A DNA stretch of 64,000 nucleotides from Campanula takesimana (lineage: Eukaryota; Streptophyta; Magnoliopsida; Asterales; Campanulaceae), in contig JAOWBW010000440.1 of NCBI GenBank assembly GCA_026119855.1, positions 967,370 to 1,031,369 of the forward strand. Direction: 5' to 3'. The position numbers and the translations under genes were made by a program. The notes below the pieces were generated by a model that worked only from the letters and a program-made list of their open reading frames with translations, did not search any database and had not been told where the DNA came from. This document shows positions 21,113 through 32,950 of the stretch, piece after piece. The stretch's first letter is position 1. The number at the start of each line of letters is the position of its first letter.

Positions 21113-22318
21113 TTAATAATCCTGCATGAGCCTATCTTCTTCCAACCTGATGAATCTAGATGCTCTGGTTCTGATTTCATCCAGCCTCTTGCATGGTGTC
21201 ATGACTAAGTCATTATAATAAGGAGAGCCCTTCTTGAGCCCCATCCTGAAGGCTTCAATTGCAGTTACAGTGTCCAGGTTGGAGATGTTCACCGCCTCCC
21301 TGTTGAACCTGCTCAGGTAGTCTTTAAGTAGCTCATCAGGTTGCTGGACCACCCTGTAAAGATCACTTGTCAGTTTCTCGAACACCCTGTTACATGAAAA
21401 CTGATTAGTGAACAAGTTGATAAGCTGAGCATATGATCCAATAGAACCCAAAGGTTGGCTAATGAGCCATCTCAAAGCTGCCCCTGTAAGAGTTGAACCA
21501 AAACCCCTGCAAAAGCATGCTTCCTTGATCTGGGGTGGAATATGGACCACATCCATCTTCTCCTGATACAATGCAACATGCTCCGCTGGATCAGTTGTCC
21601 CATCATATTGATTCATGTGGGGTGGACTGAACTTCTTTGGTATGACCATGTTGGCTATGGCTGGAGTGAAGCGGGACTCATTGTAGCATGTTGGAGAAGC
21701 CTGGTTGTGTGGCAGAGTCAACCCTGGCACACTCATAACTAGTTCCTTTAGCTCCTGCATTTGTCTGCTAAGTAGGCTACCTGCATCATTGTTAGCAGCA
21801 GCGAATTGATAATTATTGAGATAATTAAAATCAAACTGAGGGTTAAGACTCCCTGCTGCCACCGTAGTTGGCGTAAAAAATGTTGTTGGAGTTGGAGTAA
21901 CAGTTTCAGGATGGATGATCATGCTATTGGTGGTCAGGTTGGCAGCTGGTGTGAATCCACCAAATCCAGATGATCCTGCAGCATCACTTCCAAAAGCAAG
22001 CCTTCTCGGTTGGTATGTAGAAAATGAGTCAGAGGGCACATTTGGAGCAACAGACTGGAAGATGCTAGGGAAGCTGGTTTGCTGTGCCGCCGATGTTCCA
22101 CCTTGCAGAGTAGTCACCTCACGCTGCAACCTGGAGACTTGATTCATCAGCATGGTAGAAGTATCATTCTGGAGTTGAATCTGATTCCTCACGTCACGCA
22201 TCATGGCAGTCAAGTTGGAGGCGATATCCAAAGGGATTTCAGGTGCCCCCATTGCTGATCTGCCCCCACATGTAACTGAAATTCTAGATGTAATCTGATC
22301 GGTTGTTGGATTGCTCAT
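21113..22318 (-). CDS. Gypsy-type gag protein of the TR-GAG element
   Basis: The 401-codon frame is uninterrupted and starts at the first ATG after the primer site (22318). An N-terminal coiled-coil-like stretch (DIASNLTAMMRDVRNQIQLQ) and a Ser/Thr/Pro-rich linker lead to a retrotrans_gag capsid domain from about residue 225. That domain includes IPKKFSPPHMNQYDGTTDP, GAALRWL, YAQLINLFTNQF and LLKDYLSRFNREAV. No CCHC knuckle or protease follows. The intact frame in an otherwise non-autonomous element suggests selection for capsid function until recently. Confidence 0.88.
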   Translation of the reverse strand: MSNPTTDQITSRISVTCGGRSAMGAPEIPLDIASNLTAMMRDVRNQIQLQNDTSTMLMNQVSRLQREVTTLQGGTSAAQQTSFPSIFQSVAPNVPSDSFSTYQPRRLAFGSDAAGSSGFGGFTPAANLTTNSMIIHPETVTPTPTTFFTPTTVAAGSLNPQFDFNYLNNYQFAAANNDAGSLLSRQMQELKELVMSVPGLTLPHNQASPTCYNESRFTPAIANMVIPKKFSPPHMNQYDGTTDPAEHVALYQEKMDVVHIPPQIKEACFCRGFGSTLTGAALRWLISQPLGSIGSYAQLINLFTNQFSCNRVFEKLTSDLYRVVQQPDELLKDYLSRFNREAVNISNLDTVTAIEAFRMGLKKGSPYYNDLVMTPCKRLDEIRTRASRFIRLEEDRLMQDY

Positions 22319-22371
22319 CTTGAATCTCTTAACAATCTAAAAGACCAAAGTTCCCACGGACGGCGCCAAAT

Positions 22372-22904
22372 TGTTTTGGCCAATTTTCGTCAATTGGACA
22401 AATAAAAATGATAAAAAGAAATAGGGTACAAATGGAATATAGATTTAAGAATTCAAGATGTTAACGCGGGATGTAACGAGGAAAGCCCTTGGAACAATCG
22501 TCCTCCGGCACAAAACCTCGGGAGGTTTTGGAAACCTACCTTAACCTTCCAAATTCACTAAGTATTTGAGGGGATTACAAAAACCTCGGGAGGTCTTGCA
22601 GGGCGTCAACTCAGGATGTCAGCTCAGGTTGTCAGCTCAGGACGTCAGGATGTAAAATCAACATGTAAAAGTCAACATGCAGAAAAAAGTCAACATGTAG
22701 AGTCAAGATGTAAGATGTCGGAGCAAGCTGAAGGCTTTAAGTTGTTTTCAGCATGTTGAAAGCTTCAAGTTGTTTTCAGCATGTTGAAGGCTTCAAGTTG
22801 CATGATGTGGCTGATTTTATCCATTGTGTAAAATGTAAGACGTAAACTCAACCTGTTATCTCCAGGATGTAGATGTAGTGCTGTGAGATTTTTCACCCCA
22901 AACA
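22372..22904 (-). repeat. Internally deleted LTR (5' LTR) of the TR-GAG element
   Basis: It matches the other LTR except that about 262 bp (the counterpart of 19419-19680) are replaced by a 13-base filler AACCTCGGGAGGT. The filler is a copy of sequence about 60 bp away in the same LTR. The lost part includes the TATA box. Confidence 0.85.
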
Positions 22905-22911
22905 GGTAGTA

Positions 22912-23183
22912 CAATTTAGTTGTAAAAATATACACGTATTCTTGTTACCATCCACTCCTAAACACTTTAATTTTGCAACGGAATAAAAAAAAAATTATTT
23001 TGGAAACGGAATAAAAAGAAAAGATTCCATAATATAGAATTTTTTTCCCACAACTCTTTAATCTAAAGAAACAGCTATTAAAATGTTTATTACGATTTTT
23101 ATATAGAAACTTCTTCATAACTCATTACTCTAATGAAAAAGCTGTTGTGAAGTTGTTTGACGAGTTTCTTGCTAAAGAGCAGC
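22912..23183. other. Short AT-rich spacer
   Basis: Unique-looking AT-rich DNA between the MITE/TR-GAG complex and the hAT nest. It has two related AAACGGAATAAAAA-like blocks near 22977 and 23005. No gene is seen. Confidence 0.4.
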
Positions 23184-23211
23184 CAGGGCGGCCCTAAGGG
23201 TAGGCAAAGGA

Positions 23212-23445
23212 TAATGGAATTGATTATGCATATCCTTTATTTTTGGATTATTATTGTAAATAGAATTAGTTATGTAGTATATCTCATCAAATATTCCACA
23301 ATGATTTGATGAGATTCTTTCCTTGTTTTAGACGTGTAGGACTCTTGAAGGAGTGTATATATTCTTGTAAATCTTGGATGATGATCCCAAGTAGAAATCA
23401 ATACAGTTCATATGTTTTCTCCTTCTTCCTCCACTAAATTTATCA
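23212..23445 (+). repeat. Left LTR of Copia A
   Basis: Starts TAATGGAATTG (mutated from TG) and ends TTTATCA. It carries the same GATTTGATGAGATTC block as the right LTR and has an extra TCTT near its middle. Confidence 0.88.
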
Positions 23446-23672
23446 TGGCATCAAGAGCCCGGTCGATCTAGGTTGACCTAAATCGCTTCCGGACTTTTTT
23501 AAGAACTCGGCATAGACCCACCATGACTAAGAATAGTAGAGTCACGGTGGATGTAATGTCTTCCTTTTTTAATTCGGCTTTCCAGCAACACAAAGGATTG
23601 CATCATCCCGTATCTGAAGATGAATACCAGAAACGAATCAATGCATCCAGAAAGGTGGACGTGGAGGCCGCT

Positions 23673-25807
23673 TGTAACGCCTCACCCAATGGCATTTAAA
23701 TAAATTGCATTTTATATGAATATATCATATTTTATATTTTATTCTGTGATTTATTGTGTGTTCGTTTTGTTATCTAAATGGATAGATAATAATAATAATA
23801 TGTGAAAAATTAGAAAACTTAACCTAAAGTTAAGGGGCTAGAATGAATAATATGGAAATTGAAGGGTTAATTGGTTAAGTTGGGAAAGTTGAATTTTTTT
23901 TTTGAGATATTATCTCTTTCTCTCTCAGACACACACGAAAAACACACACACACTTTCCTAATTTCTTCTACTCTCCTTGGTTGCAAAGAAGTGAAGGTAA
24001 GAGTTTGATCCCATTTGATTTTCCTTCCTCTTGATTACTTCTCTAGTGTAGAAACTAATTACATAAAAATGATCAGGGCTTTGAGTAGATCGTCCCCGTA
24101 TTTTTCTTATCATTTTCCACCGAATTTGATTCCGGAGAGTGTAAGTCACTACTTCCCCTTTCTTGTGATTATTGTTATAATTGCTAGATATCGTGTATTG
24201 CAGGTGAAATTCGAGTTGAAGGAGTAGTATTGGTACCACAAGTACCATTTGTAACTTTGATATCACTTCTATGTATGTGCTGGGTTCTTGAATTGAAACT
24301 AGGTTGATTCAAAAATGATGGGTTTGAGTGTTAGGATGGAATGAGTAAATTCCTGGTAGTTCGTTGGAGTTGTGCGGCCGCCCAGTTGGGTGTGCGACCG
24401 CACAATCTTCTGAAAGGTTTTGTTCTTGGAAATTACCCAAATTGTGCGACCGCACATATCATTCCGGGCGACCGCACAGTGTCCTGAGAACTGATGAATC
24501 CTAGAATCAATGTGTTTAGGTTCCGACTTGGTCTAGATCTTAAGGGTTACCCTCAAATAGTTAGGTATACTTGTTGGGAGCAAGGTAGCTCCGAAGAGTG
24601 GTCATTAATGGGTATAACTAATGTGTATTAGCTTAGTACGTACCCAAGAGTACGGGTCTTAATTGTGATTGAAATGTATCAATAGTTGTATGATAGTATT
24701 GATATTCTTTTAGACACTGAACGTGCTAAATGCGTACTTGTGTATATGAATGATTACATGCTAAATTATTAAAGAAAAGGGGCTAGTCCACTACTTTTGG
24801 ATTAGTTCCAATTTGAGATTTGTTTTCCTTTATTTCAAATCAAGTAAATATTGCTTGTGTGAAGTTTATATGAGTCCAGCTGGTTTACTTGTCGGGGTGT
24901 ATAGGTTTGCGCATATTGTGAGAGCTGGGGCTAAGCAATAAACGTAGGCCTATGCATCTGTGGCCGTTGCTCTTACTTTTGGCCAAAGTAAGGGTCTTGC
25001 TTCCCTAATTATTGGAGCAATTATGCACAATAGTTAGATAGCTATTATTTGTTCTTGGGTTGGGATACTGGGTAGCAGGTCTCCATCAATATAGTGAAGC
25101 TACATCAAATACGAGAGCTGATTTCAACGACTGCAACAACATCGTCAGTTATGGTAAATTAATGAGTTGGAGGAATAAGGTGCAAGAAATATCCCTTGTA
25201 ATGTGTGCTTTCGCTATACGTGTTGCATAATGGGTTGGTATAACTACCCGTATTGTATGCTATTTGATGTTACGTGATACGTGATGTTATTTCTTGTCCC
25301 ATACTTACATGTATGCATATCATATAGTTAAAGTAGTAACTTACTGAGATTTTATCTCACCCCGTTCCTTTTCAATTTGTTTTCCTTAGATCGCAAGAAG
25401 GCAAGCGATAGTACCGCGCAGTGAGGCCGGGTTAGCAAGTGATCTTGGTGGTGCACCTTTTTGTAATTAAGGTAATGTGGTGAGGACGTTGGTTGGTATT
25501 GGATTATGTAAATCCATTCTTTTGGGGTAGAATTGTAATTAGATAAATGTATACTTGTAAAAGGGTGCCAGCGTATGTGCTGAGCAGTTTTTGGAATTTG
25601 ATAAAATCCTAGCACTTGTTTTTGGTTATAGTGTAGTGGCAAGTCATCACTATTGTAACTGGTTTCAATACTAAGATAGTCTAAAATTACGTTTTGAATT
25701 CCGTAAGTAAAAAGTAAGTGTCAGTGGTGCTTTGTTTATCTGTTTTCTAGTAGTAGTGCAGCCGAGATCGTGGTTACATTTAGAACCTCGTATCCCGGGG
25801 CGCGACA
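23673..25807. mobile_element. Solo LTR, probably Ty3/gypsy type
   Basis: A 2,135-bp segment begins TGTAACGCCTC and ends GGGGCGCGACA, near-inverse termini typical of plant gypsy LTRs. It is flanked by an exact 5-bp duplication CCGCT (23668-23672, 25808-25812). It has no coding region, primer site or second LTR, so it is what remains after LTR-LTR recombination. It contains four GC-rich boxes (24371-24478) and an (AC)n stretch near 23930-23955. The superfamily is inferred from termini and length only. Confidence 0.78.
24371..24478. repeat. Array of four TGTGCGRCCGCMCA boxes in the solo LTR
   Basis: Boxes start at 24371, 24391, 24443 and 24465 (intervals 20, 52 and 22). The first reads TGTGCGGCCGCCCA; the others read or approximate TGTGCGACCGCACA. 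The heptamer TCTGAAA follows the second box after four bases, as it does in the Copia B LTR. Confidence 0.8.
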
Positions 25808-25940
25808 CCGCTATCTCTCAGGCACGCATCAGCCGACGAGTTGTTCAGCCATTTGTTAAGCCAGTTGTGCGAACAACTCTGCGGACAAAGAAACCCAAGT
25901 CGGTCCAACTTCTTGCAGACAAGATGCGAGGCGAGCAAAG

Positions 25941-27433
25941 TGTTGGGTTTCGATCAAACATGCGCAGCGGAATTTAGCATTTAAAATTTTGAAACCCAAA
26001 GCCATGGATCCGTTCATATGATTAAATCAAATACAACATAAGAATAAAGGAATAAACTAACCCTTGATGGCTATCAAATTCTCTTGGTCTTTGGTGGAGG
26101 TTTGAAGACTTGATCACGATCACAAAGCTTGAACACGAACTTTGAAGATGATGATTTTCACCCTCTAGCGGTATCCACACTTCGAAGGAATATCAAAGGA
26201 GCTTCTTTGATCTTGGTTGCTAGACCAAATTGTGAAACACTTTTTCACAATCAAAAGAACTATATGGAATTTATTTTTGTGTATTATTTTGTTCTTCAAC
26301 CAAGAGTGTCTTAGAACAAAATAAACCCTCTCTCAAACTCTTTGAGACTCACAAAATCATTAGCTTAGAGTGCTGGCTGAATTTGGTCTTTTATACACAA
26401 GTATGACCTATTCCAAATAGGAAACTTGTGTCAAAATCCGTCCAAAATTCGTTTCCTAATCAAATTAGGAATCTGCCACCCGACAGTACTGTGCGGCCGC
26501 CCAGAATGCACTGTGCGGTCGCACAACTATCTGAAACAAAACTGGTACAAAAATGAGCTAAGTGTGCGGCCGCCCAGTCCATTATGTGCGGTCGCCCACT
26601 TCCCAGAAAGTCCAGAATTTCCAAAATTCCAATGTAGTCCTTTTAAAGATTCGTTCTATTGTGTGTGACCCTCTAGGATTATACTAAGTTGGCAATGGGT
26701 TCAAACATGAAACCATAAGATATGATTAGGTTCTAGCAAACCGTCATACCTACCCAAATAGTATAACTAGATACAAGTTCGCATTCCTCTTAGAATATGT
26801 CACAATCCTTTTGTCCACGATATCATTGAACACAAGTCATGGTCAAAGAGTCAACTTGTTTTGTTCAATACTTTCTCGATTCCGAATATGTTGATAATCC
26901 AAATGACATTGATCCAATCAATTCATTTGAGTCCGGCCGAACATTTCATCAACATCATTCCTACGTGTGGCCCAAGCTTGACATCTCTCCGAGGAGGGAC
27001 AAATCCATTTAGCTTATTATTCTTCCCTACGTGAATCCGATTATGCCAATCATACCCTTTATAACTACTCGGTTAAAAGTAGCGTTTGAATATGTCAAAC
27101 ATAATGTTCATCAAGTGGAAGACTATAATAACTTCATGTCTAAGGATTCAAATGACATAACTAATATGAGATATATGTATGACATAGACCATGACATGAA
27201 TCTCATAAAGCGGGTCATGTCCAGTACTTTGTTCCAAACAAGTACCCATAAATCTAACATGATCATCCCATGATCATTTAGCCTTTATACTAGTGCTTAA
27301 CAAGTACTAGGGACGGAGATTATTATAAGTAAACATGAACAATAATAATAATCAAAACATCTCTTTATTGATATGAAATAAATGATAACAATTACAACGT
27401 TTATTAAACGTGCCTAGGGCACCACTACCAACA
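25941..27433 (-). repeat. 3' LTR of Copia B
   Basis: Starts TGTTGGGTTTC and ends CTACCAACA on the plus strand. It holds four GC-rich boxes at 26490, 26512, 26563 and 26585. Confidence 0.92.
26490..26598. repeat. Array of four TGTGCGGYCGCMCA boxes in the Copia B LTR
   Basis: Boxes start at 26490, 26512, 26563 and 26585 (intervals 22, 51 and 22), nearly the spacing of the array in the unrelated solo LTR. The array recurs in the other LTR, and three further boxes lie in the leader (32589-32646). Confidence 0.85.
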
Positions 27434-27447
27434 ATCTCCCACTTGCC

Positions 27448-27966
27448 CTAGGCCCAATCTCCCATGTATCTAATACCCATGGACCTAACATGACCATCAT
27501 GTTTAGCTTGTGGAAGTCCCTTTGTTAGCGGATCCGCAACATTGTCATCAGTAGGTACTCTGCATATATTTATGTCTCCCCTATCAACGATCTCTCGAAT
27601 GATATGAAAACGCCTAAGTATGTGTTTGGATTTCTGATGTACTCTTGGTTCCTTTGCTTGAGCAATAGCACCATTATTATCACAATAAAGGTCTATTGGA
27701 TTAGCAATACTAGGAACCACCTCAAGTTCAGTTATGAACTTCTTAATCCAAACAGCTTCCTTTGCAGCATCCGATGCAGCAATATACTCAGCTTCTGTTG
27801 TAGAATCAGCGGTTGTACTTTGCTTGGAACTCTTCCAGCTTACAGCTCCACCATTTAACATAAACACAAAACCCGATTGCGATCGGCTATCATCTTTGTC
27901 GGTTTGGAAGCTTGCATCTGTGTAAGCATTTACAACGAGATCATCTTCCATTCCTCCATAGACCAA
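27448..27966 (-). pseudogene. Copia B RNase H and polyprotein end (shifted frame)
   Basis: This is the continuation of the polyprotein after a one-base loss in a T-run near 27965-27975. It shows YTDASFQTDKDDSRSQSG, VSWKSSKQ, STTEAEYIA, DNNGAIAQA and NVADPLTKGLPQ, the RNase H signature of copia elements. It ends 14 bp before the 3' LTR. Confidence 0.88.
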
Positions 27967-30320
27967 AACGAGTCTTTAGTTCTTCTTAAGTACTTAAAAA
28001 TCGCTTTTACAGCTATCCAGTGATTTTCGCCAGGGTCGGATTGGTATCTACTTGTCATGCTCAAAGCATAAGACACATCCGGCCTAGTACAAATCATGGC
28101 ATACATGATGGACCCAATTGCCGAAGCATATGGAATATCATTCATTTTCTCACGCTCATCTTTTGTCTTAGGACATTGAGTCTTGCTTAGAGAAACTCCA
28201 TGTAACATGGGCAAGGTGCCTCTCTTAGAATTTTCCATACGGAATCTTCTAATGACCTTGTCAATGTATGTACTTTGGCTTAAACCAAGTAGCCTCCTTG
28301 ATCTATCTCTATAGATCTTAATGCCAAGTATATATGCGGCTTCACCCATATCTTTCATTGCGAAGCACTTTCCTAACCAAGTCTTCACAGACTGAAGTGT
28401 AGGAATGTCGTTTCCAATGAGCAATATGTCATCCACGTATAAAATAAGGAATAGCACTATGCTCCCACTAATCTTCTTGTATACACAAGGCTCATCTTCG
28501 TTCTTGATGAAACCAAACTCTTTGACCGATTCATCAAAACGGAGATTCCAACTCCTTGAAGCTTGCTTCAATCCATAGATGGATCTTTGCAATTTGCATA
28601 CCTTAGAATCTTGTTCAAAACCTTCTGGTTGTGTCATATACACATCCTCTTGGAGTTTTCCATTTAGGAAAGCGGTTTTGACGTCCATCTGACATATTTC
28701 ATAGTCATGATATGCGGCAATGGCAAGCAAAATTCTTATAGACTTGATCATTGCTACGGGTGAAAAGGTCTCATCATAGTCAATACCATGAACTTGCCTA
28801 TAACCCTTCGCTACAAGCCTAGCTTTGTAAGTATGCACCTTCCCATCCATGTCAGTCTTCTTCTTGAAGACCCATTTGCATCCTATGGTTTTTACACCTT
28901 CGGGCGCATCAATCAAATTCCAAACTTGATTGTCTTGCATGGATTGCAATTCGGATTCCATGGCTCCAAGCCACTTGTCCGAATCAGGAGAAGACATCGC
29001 CTCTTGGTAGGTTGACGGTTCATCATTCTCAATGATTTCTACCTCATTACTATCCGTTACGAGAAATCCATATCTCTCGGGCTCGGATCGTAACCTACTA
29101 GATCTGCGAGATGCTTGTGTATTTTGAACAGGTTCCACAACTCTTTGTGGTTCTTGTTCTTGTTCCACTATTGGTTCAATGTTATTTTCTGGGTCTCGAA
29201 TTTCTTCAAGATTTATTTTACTCCCACTGATTTCTTTGGAGAGAAACTCTTTCTCTAGAAAGACACCAGTTCGGGCAACAAACACTTTGTTGTCCTCTCG
29301 GTTGTAAAAGTAATATCCTTTAGTTTCCTTAGGATATCCCACGAAAATATATTTATCAGATTTGTGTGCTAGTTTGTCAGAGATAAGTCTCTTGACATAA
29401 ACTTCGCAACCCCAAATCCTCATGAATGATAAACTAGGTTTCTTTCCACTCCACATCTCATATGGAGTCTTTGGAACCGATTTAGTTGGAACTTGATTTA
29501 GTGTGAAAGCAGCGGTTTCTAGGGCGTAACCCCAAAAGGATATTGGAAGATCAACTTGACTCATCATTGATCGAACCATGTCTAACAAAGTCCGATTTCT
29601 CCTCTCAGACACACCATTCCATTGTGGTGTTCCGGGCGGAGTCAATTGTGAAACTATTCCACAATTCTTTAGATGATCGTCAAATTCTTGACTTAAGTAT
29701 TCACCACCTCGATCTGATCGAAGTGCCTTTATACTTTTGCCAAGTTGTTTTTCTACTTCATTTTGAAATATTCGAAATATCTCAAATGCTTCACTTTTAT
29801 GTTTCATTAGGTAAACATACCCAAATCTACTATAATCATCAGTGAAGGTTATGAAGTATTGAAATCCTCCCCTAGCATTGCTACTTAATGGTCCGCATAC
29901 ATCGGAATGTATCAACCCCAATAAGTCGCTTGCCCTTTCACCCAACTTGGTAAAAGGTGTCTTAGTCATTTTTCCAAGAAGACACGACTCACAAGTGTCA
30001 TATGACTCTAAGTCACATGAACCCAAAAGTCCGTCCCCATGGAGTTTTGAGATACGCTTCTCATTAATATGACCAAGACGGCAATGCCACAAATAAGTAT
30101 GATTTATATCATTAGGTTTTGATTTCTTATTTACATGATAGACATTATTTTCATTCTTGACATCCAAGATATAAAGGCCATTAAATGAATTAGCAATACC
30201 ATAAAGCACATCATTTAAATAAATAAAAAATTTCTTATTCTCAATAAGAAACTTAAAACCTTCATTATCCAAACAAGAAATTGAAATAATATTTTGCTTA
30301 AATCCGGAACATAATAACAA
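27930..30320 (-). pseudogene. Copia B integrase and reverse transcriptase
   Basis: The 796-codon frame holds the GAG-pre-integrase zinc finger (HCRLGHINEKR, CESCLLGKM), the integrase core (HSDVCGPL, FTDDYSRFG, LRSDRGGEYLS, TPQWNGVSERRNRT) and the reverse transcriptase (CKWVFKKK, YKARLVAKGY, FSPVA, MDVKTAFLNG). The YVDD box is at about 28429-28440. The RNase H region begins before the frame is lost. Apart from frameshifts at both ends the sequence is free of stops. It would copy the element RNA and insert the cDNA. Confidence 0.92.
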
Positions 30321-31402
30321 TTGTTCAAAACAAGAATTAATCCGGAAGGTAAAGTGACTTCATAAGTCCCTACGGCTAATGCAGCAACTCTTGCTCCATT
30401 CCCCACGCGTAGATCTACTTCACCTTCTTTAAGCAGTCTCCTATTCTTTAGTCCCTGCACATTTAGACAAATGTGAGAACCACATCCGGTATCCAATACC
30501 CAAGAATCAGTGGTAGAAAGGAGAATATCTATCATATAGATACCTGAAGTCGATGCATCCTTGCTGCTCTTCTTCTTCTTTTGCTCTTCCAAGAAAGCCT
30601 TGCAATTACGTTTCCAATGACCAATTTCTTGACAATGGAAACAAATTGCATCCTTTTGTGTATCGGGTTTTGCCTCAGAAGTCTTGGCAACCTTTGCCTT
30701 GCTTATCTTGGGTTTGACAACTTTTGCCTTACCCTTGCCTTTGGCACCAGGCTTCTTCCCATCATGAACCAAGAGCACGGGAGAACCTTTCTCCACAATT
30801 TTCATCTCTGCAGTTTTGAGCATCCCATGCAACTCAGAGAGATTCTTATCCATTCCATGCATGTTATAATTCATTACAAACTGATTATAACTTTTAGGCA
30901 ATGAATTAAGAATGAGATCCGTGGCTAGCTCCAATGGGATTGGATAGCCAAGTTTCTCGAGGTGCTCTACATAACCTTTCATTTTAAGAAAGTGAGGACT
31001 CACTTGTTGCCCTTCATTCATTTTACTAGTAGTGAATGCAACAATGGTCTTGTACCTCTCTTGCCTAGCTTGCTCTTGAAACATGGTTCTCAACTCCACG
31101 CCTATCTCATAGGCTTCCAAATGTTCCAAACTTTGTTGGAGTTTTGAACACATAGCAGCAAGCATGAGACAACTTACATCTCTAGAATCATTACGATGTT
31201 TCTTGTAATTGTCTCTTTCTACCCTAGGGGCAGTAGGCGGTGGTTCAGCGGGGAGAGGCCCATCGAGAATGTACAACTTATCTTCTTGCCTAAGAACGAT
31301 TCTTATGCTACGGATCCAATCCATAAAGTTGGTACCATTCTCTTCGAGCTTATCCTTCTCAAGGATCGATCGCAACGACATTGATTGAGTGTTATTAGTC
31401 AT
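30215..31402 (-). pseudogene. Copia B gag and protease
   Basis: It starts at the ATG at 31402. The UBN2-type capsid region (NFMDWIRSIRIVLRQEDKLY, LGYPIPLELATDLILNSLP) is followed by a Lys-rich stretch, the CCHC knuckle CFHCQEIGHWKRNC and the aspartic protease motif WVLDTGCGSHIC. Translation runs out of frame near 30300, where one A is missing from an A-run. Upstream of that point the protein looks intact. Confidence 0.9.
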
Positions 31403-32950
31403 TATCTACAAATATGAAAAATTTCCAAAATTTAATAAGTACCGATTTTCATTAAAGAGATAAATAATGTATTTTTCAAACAAAATACTCCCACTAAATT
31501 ATATAACCTTCATATACATCCAATGTATAATATAATTTAAATGGGTTAAGATCCAACTTTAATTTAATTTCAAGTCCGCTAAGGCGGATTACACAAAATC
31601 AAATTAATTAGGTAGACAACTCTTGTCAATCATATCTCATATGACTCTTAGTTCCTTTTATGAGATTCTTTAAGAAATCAAATTTCAAAAAGCATGTTAA
31701 ACCTCATCTTTGCCTAGGCCCAAAACTGTTTTGACGCCCAATTAAGTCTAACCATTTTAAACGCACAGTTAATGTGTCCCGCTAGGGCGTGCCCACACTA
31801 TCTATCTTGCTCATACATAAACAAATTTAATGCATCTCGCTAGGGCGAATCTACATTAAAGTCACTCATGTACTAACAAGTGTTTTAATCATGGCATGGC
31901 AATAAAAGACTTAAAACTTTCTTTGAAGGTTCCTCACATATAGCATATAACACATTTATGAGCACATAATATAAACATGTTACACATCAAGTTTAGCCAC
32001 TAAATTAATCTTCATTAATTTAAGCATGATATTTATGTGTCATTAGTTTCTCTATAATTATGAGGATGAGACTATTTCAACTTTGGTTATTATCTCCAAA
32101 TCAAGACAAAAAGAAGTGCGGTCGAACTAAGCCATTAGGCAACCACAATCCCGCACTAATTCAAGAAACCAAGAAAGTAGTCCATGTGGCCGAAACTAAG
32201 CAATAGATGGTCTCGATGAACGTAGGTCAATTGCATTCACAATTCCACATGGATCTCCAATCATTGAATCAAGAACTTTGTTTCTCAATTTTAGCAATTA
32301 TGAACTCTTCATAATTCTAACTTCGTTTTATCTTTGAAACTTTGATTGCGATCAAGTTTGGGAAACACAATCTCGATGAACGCAGATTAGCCATCCAAAC
32401 CTTGAACCAATCTTAGAATCACAAGACTAAAACAAATAGGAAAATCAAACCCCAAGATCCTCACATAACCAACTACCCAAAACCCATTCCAGATCAGCAA
32501 GTATGGACTGGTTCTGTTACTGGTTTTGTTGGACCTCTCGAAAATTCCAAATTCTGATTTCAACCAAAATCAGACCTTCTGATCATCTTGTGCGGCCGCC
32601 TAAAAACCCTTGTGCGGCCGCCCAAGGCGTTTTGTGCAGTCGCCCAGTGCCATCAGAATGTGCAGAATTATCAAGTTCGAAAATTTTGTCTCAAAATTGT
32701 TTTTCCCCGATTATTAAAACTTTGATCCAATCAAAAATTAATAATCAACAATTCTGAATCCATCATAATTTATTTATTGCGATTGAATCGTGCGATTAAA
32801 GTTGCAAAACAATAAACCACATAAAATCACATAACACATAAACATCACATATTCCAATATTCATATCATGCAAGGCACATAAACAATTTATATACACATA
32901 ACATGATCTAGGTATTGAAATAATCAACATGAACGGGGCTCTGATACCAC
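31403..32950 (-). other. Copia B untranslated leader
   Basis: About 1.5 kb lie between primer site and gag. They contain three GC-rich boxes at 32589, 32611 and 32633, and three near-palindromes built on CGCTAGGGCG or CGCTAAGGCG at 31576-31587, 31778-31789 and 31836-31848. No protein is encoded. A leader this long is unusual and may hold regulatory or packaging structure. Confidence 0.6.

Larger units (their letters stand above)
19208..22904 (-). mobile_element. TR-GAG type non-autonomous LTR retrotransposon
   Basis: LTRs at 19208-19990 and 22372-22904 begin TGTTTTGGCC and end CCCCAAACA. The element is flanked by the 5-bp duplication GGTAG (19203-19207, 22905-22909). On the minus strand the primer site TGGCGCCGTCCGTGG follows the LTR at 22372 (22353-22367), and a purine-rich tract (TTTAGGGGCAAT) precedes the LTR at 19990. 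The only coding region is gag, with no protease, RT or integrase. This is the layout named TR-GAG in plants. It would depend on a gypsy partner for movement. Confidence 0.88.
18959..22909. mobile_element. Stowaway-like MITE split by the TR-GAG element
   Basis: Left end CCCCCTCTGTCCCTAAATGA (after TA at 18957-18958) matches right end TCATTTAGGGACTGAGGTAG in inverse. The TA after the right end is at 22910-22911, beyond the inserted LTR element. The last five bases, GGTAG, were duplicated by that insertion. The MITE itself is about 250 bp. Confidence 0.75.
23523..25940 (+). pseudogene. Copia A short gag region, interrupted by a solo LTR
   Basis: The ATG at 23523 opens 50 codons (MTKNSRVTVDVMSS, later HHPVSEDEYQKR). 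The frame resumes after the solo LTR at 25813 with ISQARISRRVVQPF and, after Copia B, continues at 34448 into the protease region without a frame change. Only about 100 residues precede the protease. The usual copia gag (UBN2-type domain plus CCHC knuckle) is missing, presumably deleted before the insertions. Confidence 0.75.

Noticed and set aside
23673..25807. A host gene in the 2.1-kb segment within Copia A
   Set aside because: Exact 5-bp target duplication, TG..CA type ends and no domains point to a solo LTR.
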